A stretch of DNA of 64,000 bases from Umbelopsis ramanniana AG (Eukaryota; Mucoromycota; Umbelopsidomycetes; Umbelopsidales; Umbelopsidaceae): the NCBI RefSeq assembly GCF_025399195.1, contig NW_026252120.1, forward strand, positions 1 to 64,000, given 5' to 3'. Shown here in pieces: positions 11,825 to 24,486 of this stretch. The notes beneath the pieces are model-generated. The model was not told where the DNA came from. It did no database searches and saw only the letters and a program-made list of their open reading frames with translations. Each line of letters begins with the position of its first letter. The first letter of the stretch is position 1. The translations under genes were made by a program, and so were the position numbers.

Positions 11825-13474
11825 ATGGCCGCCGACTCAAAGCCTTATGATGGACCGCTACTGATATCAGCACCTGGCAAAGTAATTCTGTTTGGAGAAC
11901 ATGCTGTTGTCTACAAAAAGGTAATTCTCCCAAACTAAGAAAAATAATAATAGTCCATGTACAAAAAGTCTCCCTAACTTTTGAGCTGTCAAATAGACCG
12001 CTATTGCCGCCTCACTGGGTTTGCGTTCTTACTTGTATCTAGAGAACCGAAGCGACAATGTCATCCATCTTGAACTCCCTGATGTTGGCCTAAGCCGTAG
12101 TTGGAATCTGCATGACCTGCCACAACCACTTCCATATGCAGGCAGTGCCGATGGTAGGTTTCCATGGCATGACCAAAATGGCCATGATGGAAACATCTGT
12201 ACTCATTATGTTACCTTGTTAGATTCTCATCACCCACTGGACATGCCAGCTGAACTGAAGCAACAGTTAATGTCGCTCATCATTGGCGATGACTATGACA
12301 AAAACCCGGCCAAGGAGCAAGCAGCGCTAGCCTTTCTATACCTTTATATCAGTCTAGTGACACCTGGCGATGTGCGAGGACTGTCCGTCTCTGTCAAATC
12401 GACGTTACCGGTTGGAGCAGGCCTTGGCAGTTCAGCAGGATTTGCAGTCGTGCTTGCAACGGCTTTGTTGATCCATTTCGGTCATATTGTGGTGCCTACG
12501 AAAACAGTGGCTGAAGACCAGGTTCAAGACAGGTCAGAAGAAAGAGAACAGGCTTTGAGTCAAGTTAACCGATGGGCCTTTAAAGCCGAACAAGTCATTC
12601 ACGGTAACCCCAGTGGCGTAGATAACGCAGTTGCTAGCTATGGTTAGTTGTCGATCCATGTCGAGTGCATCAAGCTAGGATATGAACTGAATTGGTTTCC
12701 TTCTTTTTTATTTTATTGGCATTTTAGGAGGTGCGAAAAGGTATACGAAAGGAGAAGGATTTGCAAGTTTGCGCGGCTTTAAATCGCTTCGTTTGCTGTT
12801 GACCAATACAACTGTGCCTCGATCCACTGCAGTGCTAGTCGCGGGTGTAGGAGACAAGTGTAGAAACTTTCCCAATGTTATGAATCCCATCATGGATGCC
12901 GTTCAAGCCATATCAGATGATTGCGCCAGCTTGTTTGAACGCCATGCTGATGGTGAAGTTAGTAAGGAACAAGTGGTTACTCGCATTGAGGTAAGTTTTG
13001 GATGCTGGAATCGACGTCGACATATCAATAAGACAGATGTCCTAACGATGTTTTTTGTTTTTTACAGGATCTATTCGATTTGAATCACTGTTTACTTTCT
13101 GCCATGGGCGTCAGTCATCCAAGCCTCGAGCAAGTCAGAAATATAACTCGTCAACACGGACTAAGAACCAAGTTAACGGGAGCTGGCGGAGGTGGCTGTG
13201 CTGTGACCATTCTTCGTGATGGTGAGTTTGCCAAGAGTGTTGGCTTCTTTTACCTTTCTTCGGCTAACCCTTTAACTCTTCAGATACCCCACAAGAAACG
13301 GTTGATGCCATCATTTCAGATTTGACCTTGGCTGGATTCCACTGCTACGAAACGTCGGTTGGAGGACCCGGAGTTGGCATCAGTCTGTTGAAGAATAATG
13401 AATGGAACGCAACGACTCTCTGTAAAGCAACTAGAAGTGAATTAGAAGCTGTATCAGACTGGCGATGGATGTAA
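11825..13474 (+). CDS. ERG12: Mevalonate kinase
   Basis: Five exons: 11825-11920, 11997-12642, 12728-12990, 13068-13221, 13284-13474, giving 449 aa. The enzyme phosphorylates mevalonate with ATP in the early isoprenoid/sterol pathway, in cytosol or peroxisome. GHMP-kinase signatures appear in order: the N-terminal APGKVILFGEHAVVY motif, the phosphate-binding PVGAGLGSSAG loop near residues 170-180, the GNPSGVDNAV block with the catalytic Asp, and the C-terminal KLTGAGGGGCA motif. Length fits the fungal family (about 430-450). Splice sites are canonical GT-AG and every junction restores a conserved block. The next gene starts about 120 bp downstream on the same strand. Confidence 0.95.
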
Positions 13475-13592
13475 AAAAAGTAGCAAGTTAATCCGGAGTT
13501 TTAATAATAATCATAATATATTCGTGCTGCCACCCAATTGTCGGTTGTTCGCCATAGCGCTTGTTACCTGTATATTTTAAAATAGTACCGAC

Positions 13593-16500
13593 ATGGGTGA
13601 CATCCTGAAAGACGTACCTGAATTCTTTGAGAATGAATTGGGAGAATCCATCATCTCGAGAACAGATGCCCTTGGTAAGAGTTTGACCATGCCTTCCAAC
13701 ATAGCCAATAGCCATGCCCTGACACCCTTTGTTACAAAAGGTACCTTTCGTGAGCTTGGACCTCCCGATTTATGCCACATCATTAAGGCCAACGTCAAGC
13801 CTGGTGTTAGAGAGGTACAGTACAGACTTCTACTGAGTTTCGAGCGGATGGCTATGGAAGCTACACGCATGGTCTACCTCATCTGCTAACCTTGCGTTTC
13901 ATGGGGTCATCTTGAATCTCGACAGTTGGGCAGTTACCATTATGTTTCAGGCGTCGACGCTTCGTCTTCAGCTACACTTGCAGCTTATTTGAACTCTCTG
14001 ACTTACTCATTGGTAAGCTATTTAATGCCTGATCCTTTGACACTTGACCTGTTACTGTTTCCGCTGGACGTCAAGCTTATTTTATCTTTGTAGGACGAAT
14101 CTCAATCATGGTTCTCCAAATCAAACGCATGGCGTATTCGCTCTGGTATCTATTGGTATGGATCAACATGATGATGCGACCTGATACCCTCTACAGTTGC
14201 TAACACCTATGTTTAGCTGCTTCAATGCATTCTCACGCGTCGATGTTCGAGTTGAGGTCAAAATTCCCGGTGGAGTAGAAAGCTATGTGGTTGACACGAA
14301 CGGCGAACGGTAAGCGACCTTTATGGCGGTATAATTCGGCTATTACTGGCGCTTGATCTAACATTTCATGTAGTCACGAAGCGACTGCCGCCATCTGGCA
14401 GGAGACCTTTTTGTCTGCCTTGTTGAGAGCTATTTTGTATTCCGACGACAGCTATTACCGATTAGCAGGTTATAGAAAGATCGACCCTATTACTAGCTTG
14501 TCTGCTGAGGCCAAGTTTTTGGAGGCCGCAGAAAGTCTCTTCTGGCAAGGTGAGGTTCTTTAACCAGGTTTCACAAATAGAGATAGCGGAGCTCCTCAAC
14601 ACCATGCTTTTGTTCATAGGCTGGCAATTGGGAAGCAAACCAGAAATTCAGGTCGCCACTTCAACCAATAATCATTTGACCAATGCTATCATGAAGTACT
14701 TTGGCGATAGCTTCCGCTACGGACCAGCCATCACTCTATTTGAAAAACATATCCTTTTTGACCTTGGTGATACTAGTGCTTTGCATATCTGATATCATAC
14801 TTATTTATTTTTATTCGAGATTTATATCCTTGACTGTTATGTTCACTGTACCAGAAAGATCCTGAAGTTGCCGCTCTCCTAGCACAATCTTATATTGGAC
14901 AAAACGAAGAAATCAAGGCCGTTCAAATTTTGTACGAAGCATTGAAATCGGCTCCAATGAGCTATGCATTATTGCATGCTCAGATCGACTTTTTGCGTAG
15001 CAAGGTGAGCTTATCTGAACAGCAATGGGGAGCGGATAATGAAAGCTGTTACCAACGGTACTTGAAATATAGGGAAAATACGATGTAGCTCTTAAGCTTG
15101 CCAAGCATGCCGTGAACAATACCCCATCAGAGTTCCTTACCTGGGCAAAACTGACAGAAGGTGAGTGTGAATGTTCCATTGATATTAGCTGGTCATTTAT
15201 GGGAATCTCTAAATTCATTATCGACTTTATTGACAATCTTCTCTACCAAATAAGTTTATATTGATTTGGAAGACTACAAGAGTGTAAGTTGAATATATTG
15301 TAATGCTGAAATGTCTTTTGCTGAAAACTGACCTCCCATTACCCATAAGGCTTTGCTCACATTGAATTCATGCCCCATGTTTACCTACAGCGAGCGCGAT
15401 ATGCACCGCATGCCATCACCAGCCAAGACACATTTGCCTATCAAGCCTGAAATTATTAGCTCTGGTGTTATGGAGGACGATAATGTAGGAAGAGACTCTG
15501 AGGTAGGTTACGAACAGTTTGAATGGGTGTTTAGGGTAAATGTGACCATCGTTTCTCACCTTTAAACATTACAGGCTGACCCTAGCTTGCTCCGCTTGCC
15601 CGCCCCAGCCTTGCACGGCACATTTGCAAAGGCCTATTCGCTCCTCACACGACTTGCTACCAAGGTTGGTTGGGATGAGTTGCTTCGATTTAGATCTGCT
15701 GTATTTGTGATGGAAGAAGAATATCGCATGCAGAAGGCTCAGGAGGAAAAGAGAAAGACGGATGTCCCTACTCACAACGAAGCAGACAAACCCCATTCAG
15801 AGACTCCGACCCAGTCATCCGAAGAGACCAAAGATGCAACAGACGAAACAAACGGGGAATCTAAGGCGGAAGATGACAACGAAACTGCACAAATTGCTGA
15901 AAAGCTGGAAGATGTGGCTTTGGATGAATCTGAACCCAGTAGTAAGCCCATCGAAGTCCCACACGAACAACTTGAAAAGCCTCAGCAAGCAGCTGAAGAT
16001 CCAAAGGTAAAGTGGCCTTTTTGTAAACAAAAGTTATTGTACCCTTGGCTGCTATGCCTTGTCTGCCAAACCCACGCATGACTAACTTTCATTGATCGTA
16101 GGAAAAGGCTGCAGAAGGCAATGCTCAAACTGTGCAAGATTACAGCTTCTCCTTCAGTAATAAGCGACTTTGTGAGCGCTGGTTGGACAACTTGTTTATG
16201 GTCTTGTATGAAGATCTCCGCGTCTACACATTCTGGCGAACCGAAGCTGCTCACTACAGACAGCAGCACATGCCATACCGCAAGACTGGCACGGAATGGG
16301 AAATCCTTGGCGATCTTGGACTCCGTCTCTGGCATGAAAACGAAGCAAAAGAAGCCTTTGAGCAATGTCTTGATCACAAATTCTCTGCCAAGGCATGGAT
16401 GCGATTGTTGGAGATATACGCCAAGGAAGGCAATGTTCAAAAAGCTCTGTTGGCGGCTGTCAAGCTCACTGTATACCATGAGCGCTGGTACCATGAGATT

Positions 16501-16767
16501 GTTGTAAGTACATACAGTGGTTTACAACATGGGAGAAAAACTAGCAGCCATATTTCACACTTCTAACTTGTGGCATCCTCCTCCTACTTGCCTTACTAGT
16601 ACCCTACCGACATTGCTTGCAACTTGAACAAACTAATTCGAATGGAAGGTCTTTCCAAGATGCAAAATATGCTGACCTCCATGAACTTGCCCAAGCCTGT
16701 GCAAAGACTCATGACACGTTATTTTGATTATGGTGAGCTCTTCCAGGTCGAAGGCTACGAATTTTAG
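13593..16767 (+). CDS. BUD7: ChAPs family exomer subunit (Chs5-Arf1p-binding protein, BUD7/BCH1-like)
   Basis: Thirteen exons: 13593-13814, 13926-14012, 14094-14155, 14217-14309, 14374-14549, 14620-14766, 14859-15004, 15073-15160, 15255-15283, 15350-15502, 15575-16006, 16102-16503, 16600-16767; 734 aa. ChAPs with Chs5 form the exomer coat that carries selected cargo, classically chitin synthase, from trans-Golgi to plasma membrane. Recognisable blocks are the N-terminal DLCHI domain, the GSYHYVSGVDASSSATLAAY stretch, the TPR-like middle (DPEVAALLAQSYIG, EIKAVQILYEAL), and the C-terminal FSFSNKRLCERWLDNLFMVLYEDLRVYTFW block. The acidic, Lys/Glu-rich segment in exon 11 is a low-complexity insert. 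Yeast paralogues are about 740 aa, a good match. I cannot tell which paralogue it represents. Exon 9 is only 29 nt. The acceptor at 14858 (AAAG) was chosen because the nearer CAG breaks frame. Confidence 0.9.
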
Positions 16768-17044
16768 ACGTGCGGTGCGGTCAAGTACACTTGATATTAA
16801 AATAACCAGAAATTTACTCTCTGTAATATGCAAGATTAAGCCTTTTGATGCTACTGTAACTGAGAGGCACTATGTGATTATTAAACAAAAACATCATAAA
16901 TTCGAAATCACCCGCCCATTTGAACTGTGCACATGTGAAATACGTTGAATAAGAAGTGCAATGGGTATGATTAATACTTAATGACGATAGGTAGAGGTTT
17001 GCGGTTGGACGCTTTATTAAAGGATATTTACACATGGTATATTT

Positions 17045-20000
17045 CTACACAGTACAATACTTCATCATGAGCATTTGCGAAAGCCCAGGGGAACCAGACG
17101 TAACGTAAATTAAGTGAAGGTTATAAGCTGCTTCACTACGAATGTCGGTTTCATCATCTACTATGTCATGCCATGGATGAGGTGTTTCCCAGTCATATAC
17201 GGTTTCCAGCAAATTGGCAACGGTATGCCCACGCATAGCTTCCTCTTCTCCTAGCTCCACCACAAGCTTTCGAGACGGCAGAACCAGCGCGCGCTCGTAA
17301 TATGGAATGGCTAGGTGAGTGAGGTCTGAAAAGGTAGGCAGATATGGTTGGTTATTTATATCAAACATATATCAACAAGTTGCAGACTACTTACTGATGG
17401 TATGGAATGCTCTCGCGATATTGTACTCTGCTTCTTGTGCGTACTGCATCTCCTTACGTCGCTCATAGTACTTGTAAAGAAAAGTGAAGCCTTGAACAAT
17501 TTGTAAATGCCGATTGTCTGTAATTCTTTGAACAGCTCGACTCAAATAGGCAACTCCAACTAATAGCGACAGCATAGGTTCACTTGGACATAAGGTATAC
17601 GCTCTGCAGTAGTAAACTTTGGAAATCGATAATAGAATTAGTGCCGTTTGAGCAACGTTTCTTTCTAATAACTTCAAACTTACTTATGGCAGCAGTCTGG
17701 TTTTTGCCCATCTGCAGTACACTGCCCAAGAGAAGTAACAAGGATATAAATGGCTTTCTGGGATATTTGTCACGAGTTAATCGTCTTGGTTCTCTATGCG
17801 ATGACTCGAGATCTGCAGTGGTTTCTAAGAATTGTGAAAGCGCAGGATCTTGCAATTCCTCTTCTTGTGTGACTTCACCAGCGTCTGCCTTATGTGCATC
17901 TCGTATGAGCTTGTCCACCAACTTGACCTGTCGAACAAGGTATTTTACCGTCATAGATGGCGCATACCATGTTATATTGGAAGTACCACTTTTTTAAAAA
18001 GGCAAACGAACGATTAGTAGACCATCCATGACAAATTCCTTACGCTGTAAAGACTCACTTTGATAATAAGGCAGTATAAAGCTTGTAACCGTCATCCGTG
18101 AATTGGTAAATGCCAGTTATGCTCCTGACTACTTCGTAAACCGTCGCATAATCATCAGCCAGCATGGCGCACGCTATCATGTTGTTCACTTGTCAATATC
18201 GATTAGAAATGATAGTCTGCAGATACGACACCGTGCTTACCAATTATAGTCAATTTCAGACCTAATCGGCGTTGGGGGTCATGATAGAACACGTTGGCAT
18301 CGCCAAGCCGTGTCAACAGTCGATAAGCCTCTTTCTCGCTCCCAGAGTTGGTTAGCATAAAGCAATACTACAGAACAGATATATCAGAACATGCATACAC
18401 ATTATGTCATATAACAACAAAGGAGCATTTACCGTAATAAAGGTATCTAGCCATTCAGTAAAGCTAATTCCGCGAAAGCCCGTCGCACTAGCAATTTGGC
18501 GGTACTTTTCTTCCAGTTCCTTTTGTTCTTCTTGAAGGTCTTTTAGTCTTTGGGCTCCTTCACTATCGTCTGGCATATTGTTTGATGACATTGTTTTGGA
18601 CAATCTGATAGCCATTTGGTGTAGTTCTCCTTCTATGTCGGCTTCTGTTTCCCATCGGCTGCCACCAGGTCGTTTAAGTTTGAAGCCAATAAATTTTTTA
18701 GTCTATTAAAAAGAAGTGGCATTATGCATCAGGTTTACCCGCTATTTGCTTATTGTTGAGTGGCCCTTACCTTGTCCGCAGGATAAAGTGCCTTGACATT
18801 GGAAAATTCCTCCCACAAGATCCTAGCCTCCTCCATAAAATGACTTGATGCGGATACATCTGTGCCGCCACTGTTTTCAATGCGTTTCTTGATTTCAGTC
18901 AAACTTGCAAATGATCGCTTAGTCCACTCTGTCCTCTCTTCTTCGCGTTGCTTTTCCCTAGCCCTCTGGGCTGCTTTCATTTGAGACTGCCTATTCCGTT
19001 GTTCCTCAGCAATGAGAGCTTCGTCGAAAATAGAACCTATGCCAGGGGTTTCTTGCATTGGTGACATCGAAGATGATGCATTGTCAGCGCCCTGGATTTC
19101 CAACAGCCTTCGATTCTCTCTGTTTCGCCTCATGACTATGGTAGATGATGAGTTATGAAGCACACTGCTGATGATAGCGAGGAAGACTCACCTTGCGTTA
19201 CTAAATCGAATGCCTTTTCTTCTTCTCCGATTTCCTCATACACCTGAGCTAGTGCCATCATGACATCCAAATTATCCGTTTGTTCCTCCAGAACTGTAGG
19301 CAGGTGAAAGAGTTTAGTCATACAACTAGAAGTGGGAGTAGAGAAATAGCCTCATTATTGATAACTCACCAGCATGATAAAACTGAATGGCGGTTTCCAA
19401 TTCTCCAACTTCACGATAACAATCGCCAGATCTAATAAGGACATCAACATCGACTGCCTATATGGGGAAGTGTAATATAAGTACATATGGATCGAGAAGC
19501 CTGGTTCCAAAATCTAATTGTTATCATACATCTTCTGCATCAATGATGGCTTGCAGTAGTTTCAGTGCACGATCATAATGTCCCTTCTCCATGTATGCAG
19601 CAGCAACTTCTTGATACAGATCGCTATATTCTGTTACAGGTGCGTTCGAAAGGTATTTAACATGTTTCTGTGTAGTGAAGACGATTTGCGTCAATATCTG
19701 GGGCAAAGTCTACGTCTGAAATGGGCGCGATACCAACCTTGGCTACATCAATACGACCGAGATGAATTCGACACACCGCCATGCGCGCTCGTAATTCCAT
19801 GGGAAAATCGGCATACCCCTTGGTAGAAGGGTCTGCAGGATCAAAATCGAAATCCTCATCATGATCTTCTGGGTCAAGAGGGCTATCCCAATCGATTTCA
19901 TCAATACGTCGCTGAAGATAGAGTATGCCAAACTTAATACATAGGAGAGCCTTTTCGTATTCATTCACCATTATATAGAGTTCGGTAAGCATGTTGATTT

Positions 20001-21204
20001 CCGTATATCGAAAGACATTTTCATTGTCATCACCAGCTTCGTCTAAATTGTCGTTTTCAAAATGGTAGTCCATTGCGCCTTCGTAAAGCTCTATGGCTTT
20101 CACCAAGTCATCTTTACTTCGATACAACTTGGCAAGTTCGTCTATGACTTTGACATGGTGGGGTGTAATCTCGAGCAACTCGGTGAACCCAAGAAGAGCA
20201 GCTTCTGATTTACCATCCTCCTTCAGTAAAAATGAACGATCCCACAGCGCATCTGCATCTTTCGGGTTGGCAGAGAGAACTTTTTTCAAACAATATATCG
20301 CTTGATGGCGTACTCCGAGCTCACTGTGTTCAGATAGTAAGGTTAATAACATTGACAAGTCAGAGCGGTTTCGTTGGTCTGTACTAACATGGACGCGGCA
20401 GCAAGAGACTTCCAAGTATCGACATCTTTCGGTTTCAAATGAGCAGCCACCATTTTCAAGAGCAACGCTCTCTCTGGATTCCCTAATTCTTCCTGGATCA
20501 TACCCAGATTGACCCAAGCACTGTGAACTTTGGAATCCTGTCGAACGATTTCTTGATAGAGTTCAATCGCTTCGGCATATTCTCTATCAATATAATGCTG
20601 ATTGGCATCTCCCAACATAGCTTTAATTTCTGGCGTTAGAGGATATTCTCGGGGACCTCTCTTTGACTTTCCTTTTCTTCTCGCTTTTCCAATTCCTGTT
20701 GTCATTGCCAAATCACGTTCAAATTCTTCCATATCTCCTTCTGGTACATCCCAGAGTGATTCGAGGTTGGAGTTTGCAATATTACTATCATCGGTCGTTG
20801 CTGCTGCCATAATTTGTCTGAAAAAGAAAAATTACGAATGAGACAAATAATAGCTATCATTGCTCCAGGCTATAAACCACATACTCAAATTGACGTTCAT
20901 TGACCTCTTCGTCGTCATCAAATCCATTATAATCGCGATTATCGAGTCCCATTCCTTGAAAATTTTGCTGCATTCCAATTTCTTCTTCCTCCTCCTCTTC
21001 CTCCTCCTCTTCGTCATCGTCGGACGGTTGGTAGAAGTCGCTTTCACCAGAGAATGGCTCTTCTAAGGCGGATTCGAAACCTAACTCGGTGTCAGAATCT
21101 TCGTTCATATCATCATTTTCTTCGATATTAGTTTCTTTCCGGTCATCTTCTGTAGCAATTGAATCTTGAGTAGCGTTTTTCCGAATCGATCGCTTGGGCG
21201 GCAT
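17045..21204 (-). CDS. TFC4: Transcription factor TFIIIC TPR subunit (TFC4 / GTF3C3)
   Basis: Thirteen exons on the minus strand: 20885-21204, 20389-20817, 19738-20323, 19530-19667, 19370-19457, 19192-19293, 18771-19135, 18433-18702, 18241-18367, 18059-18188, 17684-17988, 17395-17616, 17045-17325; 1120 aa. It is the TPR scaffold of TFIIIC, which binds tRNA and 5S promoters and recruits TFIIIB. The N-terminus is highly acidic, with a run of Glu. Next comes the RKGKSKRGPREYPL stretch that precedes the TPRs in this family, then two TPR arrays (WVNLGMIQEELGN, DALWDRSFLLKEDG, TELYIMVNEYEKAL, SDLYQEVAAAYMEKG). The conserved C-terminus has LTHLAIPYYERAL and EAAYNLHLIY and ends in MMKYCTV. Yeast Tfc4 is 1025 aa. 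The start MPPKRS was chosen over one 27 codons upstream because it begins the family-like basic/acidic tail. An ACGCGT lies 27 nt upstream. Confidence 0.92.
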
Positions 21205-22144
21205 TGCTTCCACAGGGCGTACTCGCACACACGCGTTTTGGCAGGACTTCACTCTGCCCGCAATTTCCCAACAAAAGGCAGTCACGTGTACGTTTCACTG
21301 AGTATCGTCAAGTTTTTATTTCACATCATCGTTTGAACCAAGCTGAGATATTTCCACCAATGAAAACGCTAACCGAAATCACTCACTCCAACTCACCCAT
21401 TCCAGCGAAATAACACCGTGTTCATAGTGCGTCTTGGCATAGCTGAGCTGTCATGGTGCAGAATAATGCTTATCATGGAACCTATGCAATGTCGTTCTAA
21501 AATTTACGCCAGCCGTGTAAAACCTGGTGATAAAACGCACGTTACGTATGAATAAGCGCTTTCTTGTGATTTTGAGTCATTAACATGGTGTGCACATGAA
21601 AAAAAAAAGATTGATGTGTCATGGCCTTGTCATTTTTACGTACTTTGTTAACCCTGCAATTTCGTACAAAACGTGTATCTTTTGAAAACGACCTAAAAGC
21701 ATGGTTTGAGAGATAGTTTCGGTTGGGTAATTGATAAGAACGGGATTTGGGTGGGCAATGGGTGGACTTTCTTACAGGGAAGGTTCCGGATACTGTTGGG
21801 CCAATTTTATGACGATTTTATTTTAGCCAGCCAATGATGTCCACAAGCATTCTTCAAGTTCGAAGCGAGTTCTGCTATCGATAGCCTAAATCCCACTTCG
21901 TAGTTCTAGATTTTTTGTTCAACTCAGGGACCAGTTTCAGTGACAAGGTCTCAGAATGAGGGGCGATTGGGTGTGTGAGTGACTGGCGGGTTTACCGGAT
22001 TTGGAAGCCGGTCCGCGGTGGCAGCTTGTGTGCTTGAAGTCAAAACCCCAAAAGCTGATGTTGAACATTTTGAATATAAATAGGTCCAACCGTGGATACC
22101 ATTCCAATCCATCATCCTCTCACCACAACTCAACTCAATCAATC
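21205..22144. other. Divergent spacer between TFC4 and a small gene
   Basis: About 940 bp. Contains ACGCGT at 21231-21236 just upstream of TFC4, and a TATA-like TATAAATA at about 22075-22082, 63 nt before the small plus-strand gene. Nothing else recognisable. Confidence 0.45.
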
Positions 22145-22408
22145 ATGTATTTGAAGACCTTCGTCCAACAAGTCCGTATCGTCACTCCCCGACGTGCTGC
22201 TGCTGCTACTTTGGCCAGACCTTACTCTATGATCCCAAGCACTCCTCACGTCTCTGCCTCTTCTCCTGCAACTGGTAACTCGGACATGTATGCTACGAAA
22301 GCAGAGCAAGAAGAAGTTCACTCCACCGTCTATGTCTCTGGTGATTATCACATCGCTGATGTTGAAGCTCCTTTCACTCCATCTGTCAACCATGTCTTTG
22401 ATGATTAG
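22145..22408 (+). CDS. Small protein with mitochondrial-presequence-like N-terminus, unknown function
   Basis: An 87-codon intronless frame preceded by a TATA-like element about 63 nt upstream and a CAATCAATC leader directly before the ATG. The N-terminal 30 residues are rich in Arg, Ala, Ser and Thr with no acidic residues, and contain an RRAAAATLARPYS stretch ending in a plausible processing site. The rest is acidic and polar and ends in DD. I do not recognise a family. C-ending and T-ending optimal codons dominate, which suggests real and fairly high expression. A small matrix or inner-membrane-associated protein is a reasonable guess but only inference. Confidence 0.65.
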   Translation: MYLKTFVQQVRIVTPRRAAAATLARPYSMIPSTPHVSASSPATGNSDMYATKAEQEEVHSTVYVSGDYHIADVEAPFTPSVNHVFDD

Positions 22409-22639
22409 GCTATGATGTAGACCTTCAATCTTTGTACATATACTCGAAACACATATCCTGTCACCCTTTTGAAATTGCTTTAGCTTGCCTTTTATTCTTG
22501 AACGTTTAATAATATCAAAAATGGCCTGATCTGACAATGATCGGCCATCAATTTGTCACTCCGAAAGTGTTTGGGTTTTTTGATAGCAGCTGGCGACAAG
22601 CAATTTTTGTGCATCTGTTCTAGCTGCAAACTGTCAGAA

Positions 22640-24486
22640 ATGAGCGAAAGAGCGCCTCTTCTGGGTAATTCACCCAACGCAATACATCATGCTGAGCCAT
22701 CGTTTGTCTCGTCTTTCAAATATGCACTGTGCTCCACATACTTCAATGTGTTCTTGATCTTCGTGCCGCTTGCCATTACGGCGTCATTTCTGAAATGGTC
22801 AGACACTGTGGTGTTCACTCTTAACTTTTTGGCTATCATGCCGCTAGCCAAACTATTAGGATTGGGTAAGTTATTCAAACTTACGCGCGTAGTATAAATT
22901 GTCATATCTAATTCTGTGGCGCATAAAGCAACCGAGGAGCTTGCACTTCGTACTGGTTCCACCGTGGGAGCTCTGTTGAACTCCACATTCGGCAAGTGAG
23001 TCATATCGCTATAAACCAATGGTTTGAAAAGTGTGTGAACAATACCCCATTGAACGTGTTGTTTTTCCAAAGTGCCGTGGAGCTTATTTTAGGATTCATT
23101 GCCCTCAAAGAAGGTCTGATTCGGGTCGTGCAAGGTATGTTTGCTTCCGTCGGTTGTGAAAAATGTCACATTTCTCACCACTTACATGACCAATCATCAC
23201 AAGCCTCGATTCTTGGCTCCATGCTTTCAAATATCTTATTGGTAAGCCCGACACAACATGTCGTTGTCATGAAAATCAAGTGTGCTTAGTAGTGTGCATT
23301 AGGTGCTCGGTTTCTGTTTCTTTCTCGGAGGCATTTATTACCCGGAGCAATCTTTCAATGTCACAGGTATGGGTTGGCAACGTAATGGTAGCTATTTCCA
23401 GCCCATACATCTAACCCCTGATATATTGCATAGCTGCACAAACTTCCTCATCACTCTTGGCCCTAACCACGCTGGCCCTCCTTATTCCTGCGGCATTTAG
23501 CGCTACATCGGCTAGTGGAGACGAACGAATCGCTGGTATTCTCAACCTCAGTCATGCAACGGCTATTTGCCTCCTGATTATCTACGTTTTGTTTTTGTTT
23601 TTCCAGGTAAGTTTTTGCGAACATGCTGGTGGTCATTCATACTTCGTACATACTCATTTTCTCTTAGCTCAAGACACACAATCACTTGGTAAAGAACTAG
23701 TTGCTATTGCGCTGGGAATGAAATCGAATGCGGAGTACTTATACACAATTTCAATCTAGTATGAAGAGGAACCCGATGATGAGGAACAACCCCAGACGAC
23801 CCTCATGTTTTCTATACTATTGTAAGTCATTGAGATGTCTAGTGTTGTGTCTGGTGGTATATCATTTTGTGTTGACGCAAGCTTCTTGAAGGCTGGTTAT
23901 GATTGCTGCTTTAGTCTCACTTCATGCCGAATTCCTAGTTGGAAGGTAAGGAGATGATCAATTGCCTGTGACGTGACAAGCAGCCCTAATCTAAACTTTC
24001 AATTTTCAATAGCATTGAAGGAATTGTGGAGCGATGGGGTATCAATGAGACATTTGTCGGTATAATTTTGCTTCCTATTGTTGGAAATGCTGCAGAGCAT
24101 GTGAGCTCGGTAACATTTGCTCTAAAGGACAAGATGAATCTCTGTATAGGCATTGCTGTAGCTTCTTCCCTTCAAATTGGTCTCTTAGTTACTCCTCTCT
24201 TGGTCATTGCTGGATGGATCATTGGTCAACCTATGACTCTGTTCTTTGAAAACTTTGAAACCGTCGTTTTATTTTCCAGCGTACTCATAGTTAATTACCT
24301 GATTGCCGACGGTAAAAGCAATTGGTTGGAAGGCGCCATGTTACTGGTATGTAGAGGATTGGTCTATTGTCCCACTATGCTTCAATATCATTCGTACTCA
24401 TCTTAACATCAAAATAGGTTGCTTATACTATCATCGCCATTGCTTTCCTTTTCCACCCCACCAATGAACCTGATATTCACTCATAG
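22640..24486 (+). CDS. VCX1: Vacuolar Ca2+/H+ exchanger (CAX family)
   Basis: Eleven exons: 22640-22865, 22929-22995, 23073-23134, 23204-23241, 23303-23366, 23434-23606, 23668-23688, 23760-23821, 23892-23945, 24013-24346, 24418-24486; 389 aa. It should move Ca2+ into the vacuole against H+. The two inverted cation-exchanger repeats are clear. The first has [28 protein letters not shown] (c-1 region) and the [15 protein letters not shown] helix. The second has [19 protein letters not shown] and [19 protein letters not shown]. Between them sits the acidic loop EEEPDDEEQ. The N-terminus is short, as in yeast Vcx1 (411 aa). Exon 7 is a 21-nt microexon lying between the FLFFQ helix and the acidic loop. 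Confidence 0.93.

Noticed and set aside
14767-14858. Acceptor CAG at 14854 for the ChAPs intron
   Set aside because: Using it shifts the frame into a stop; the AAAG four bases on gives the conserved DPEVAALLAQ block.
20324-20388. Apparent frameshift within TFC4 where two overlapping frames meet
   Set aside because: A 65-nt GTTAGT...CACAG intron joins the TPR repeats cleanly.
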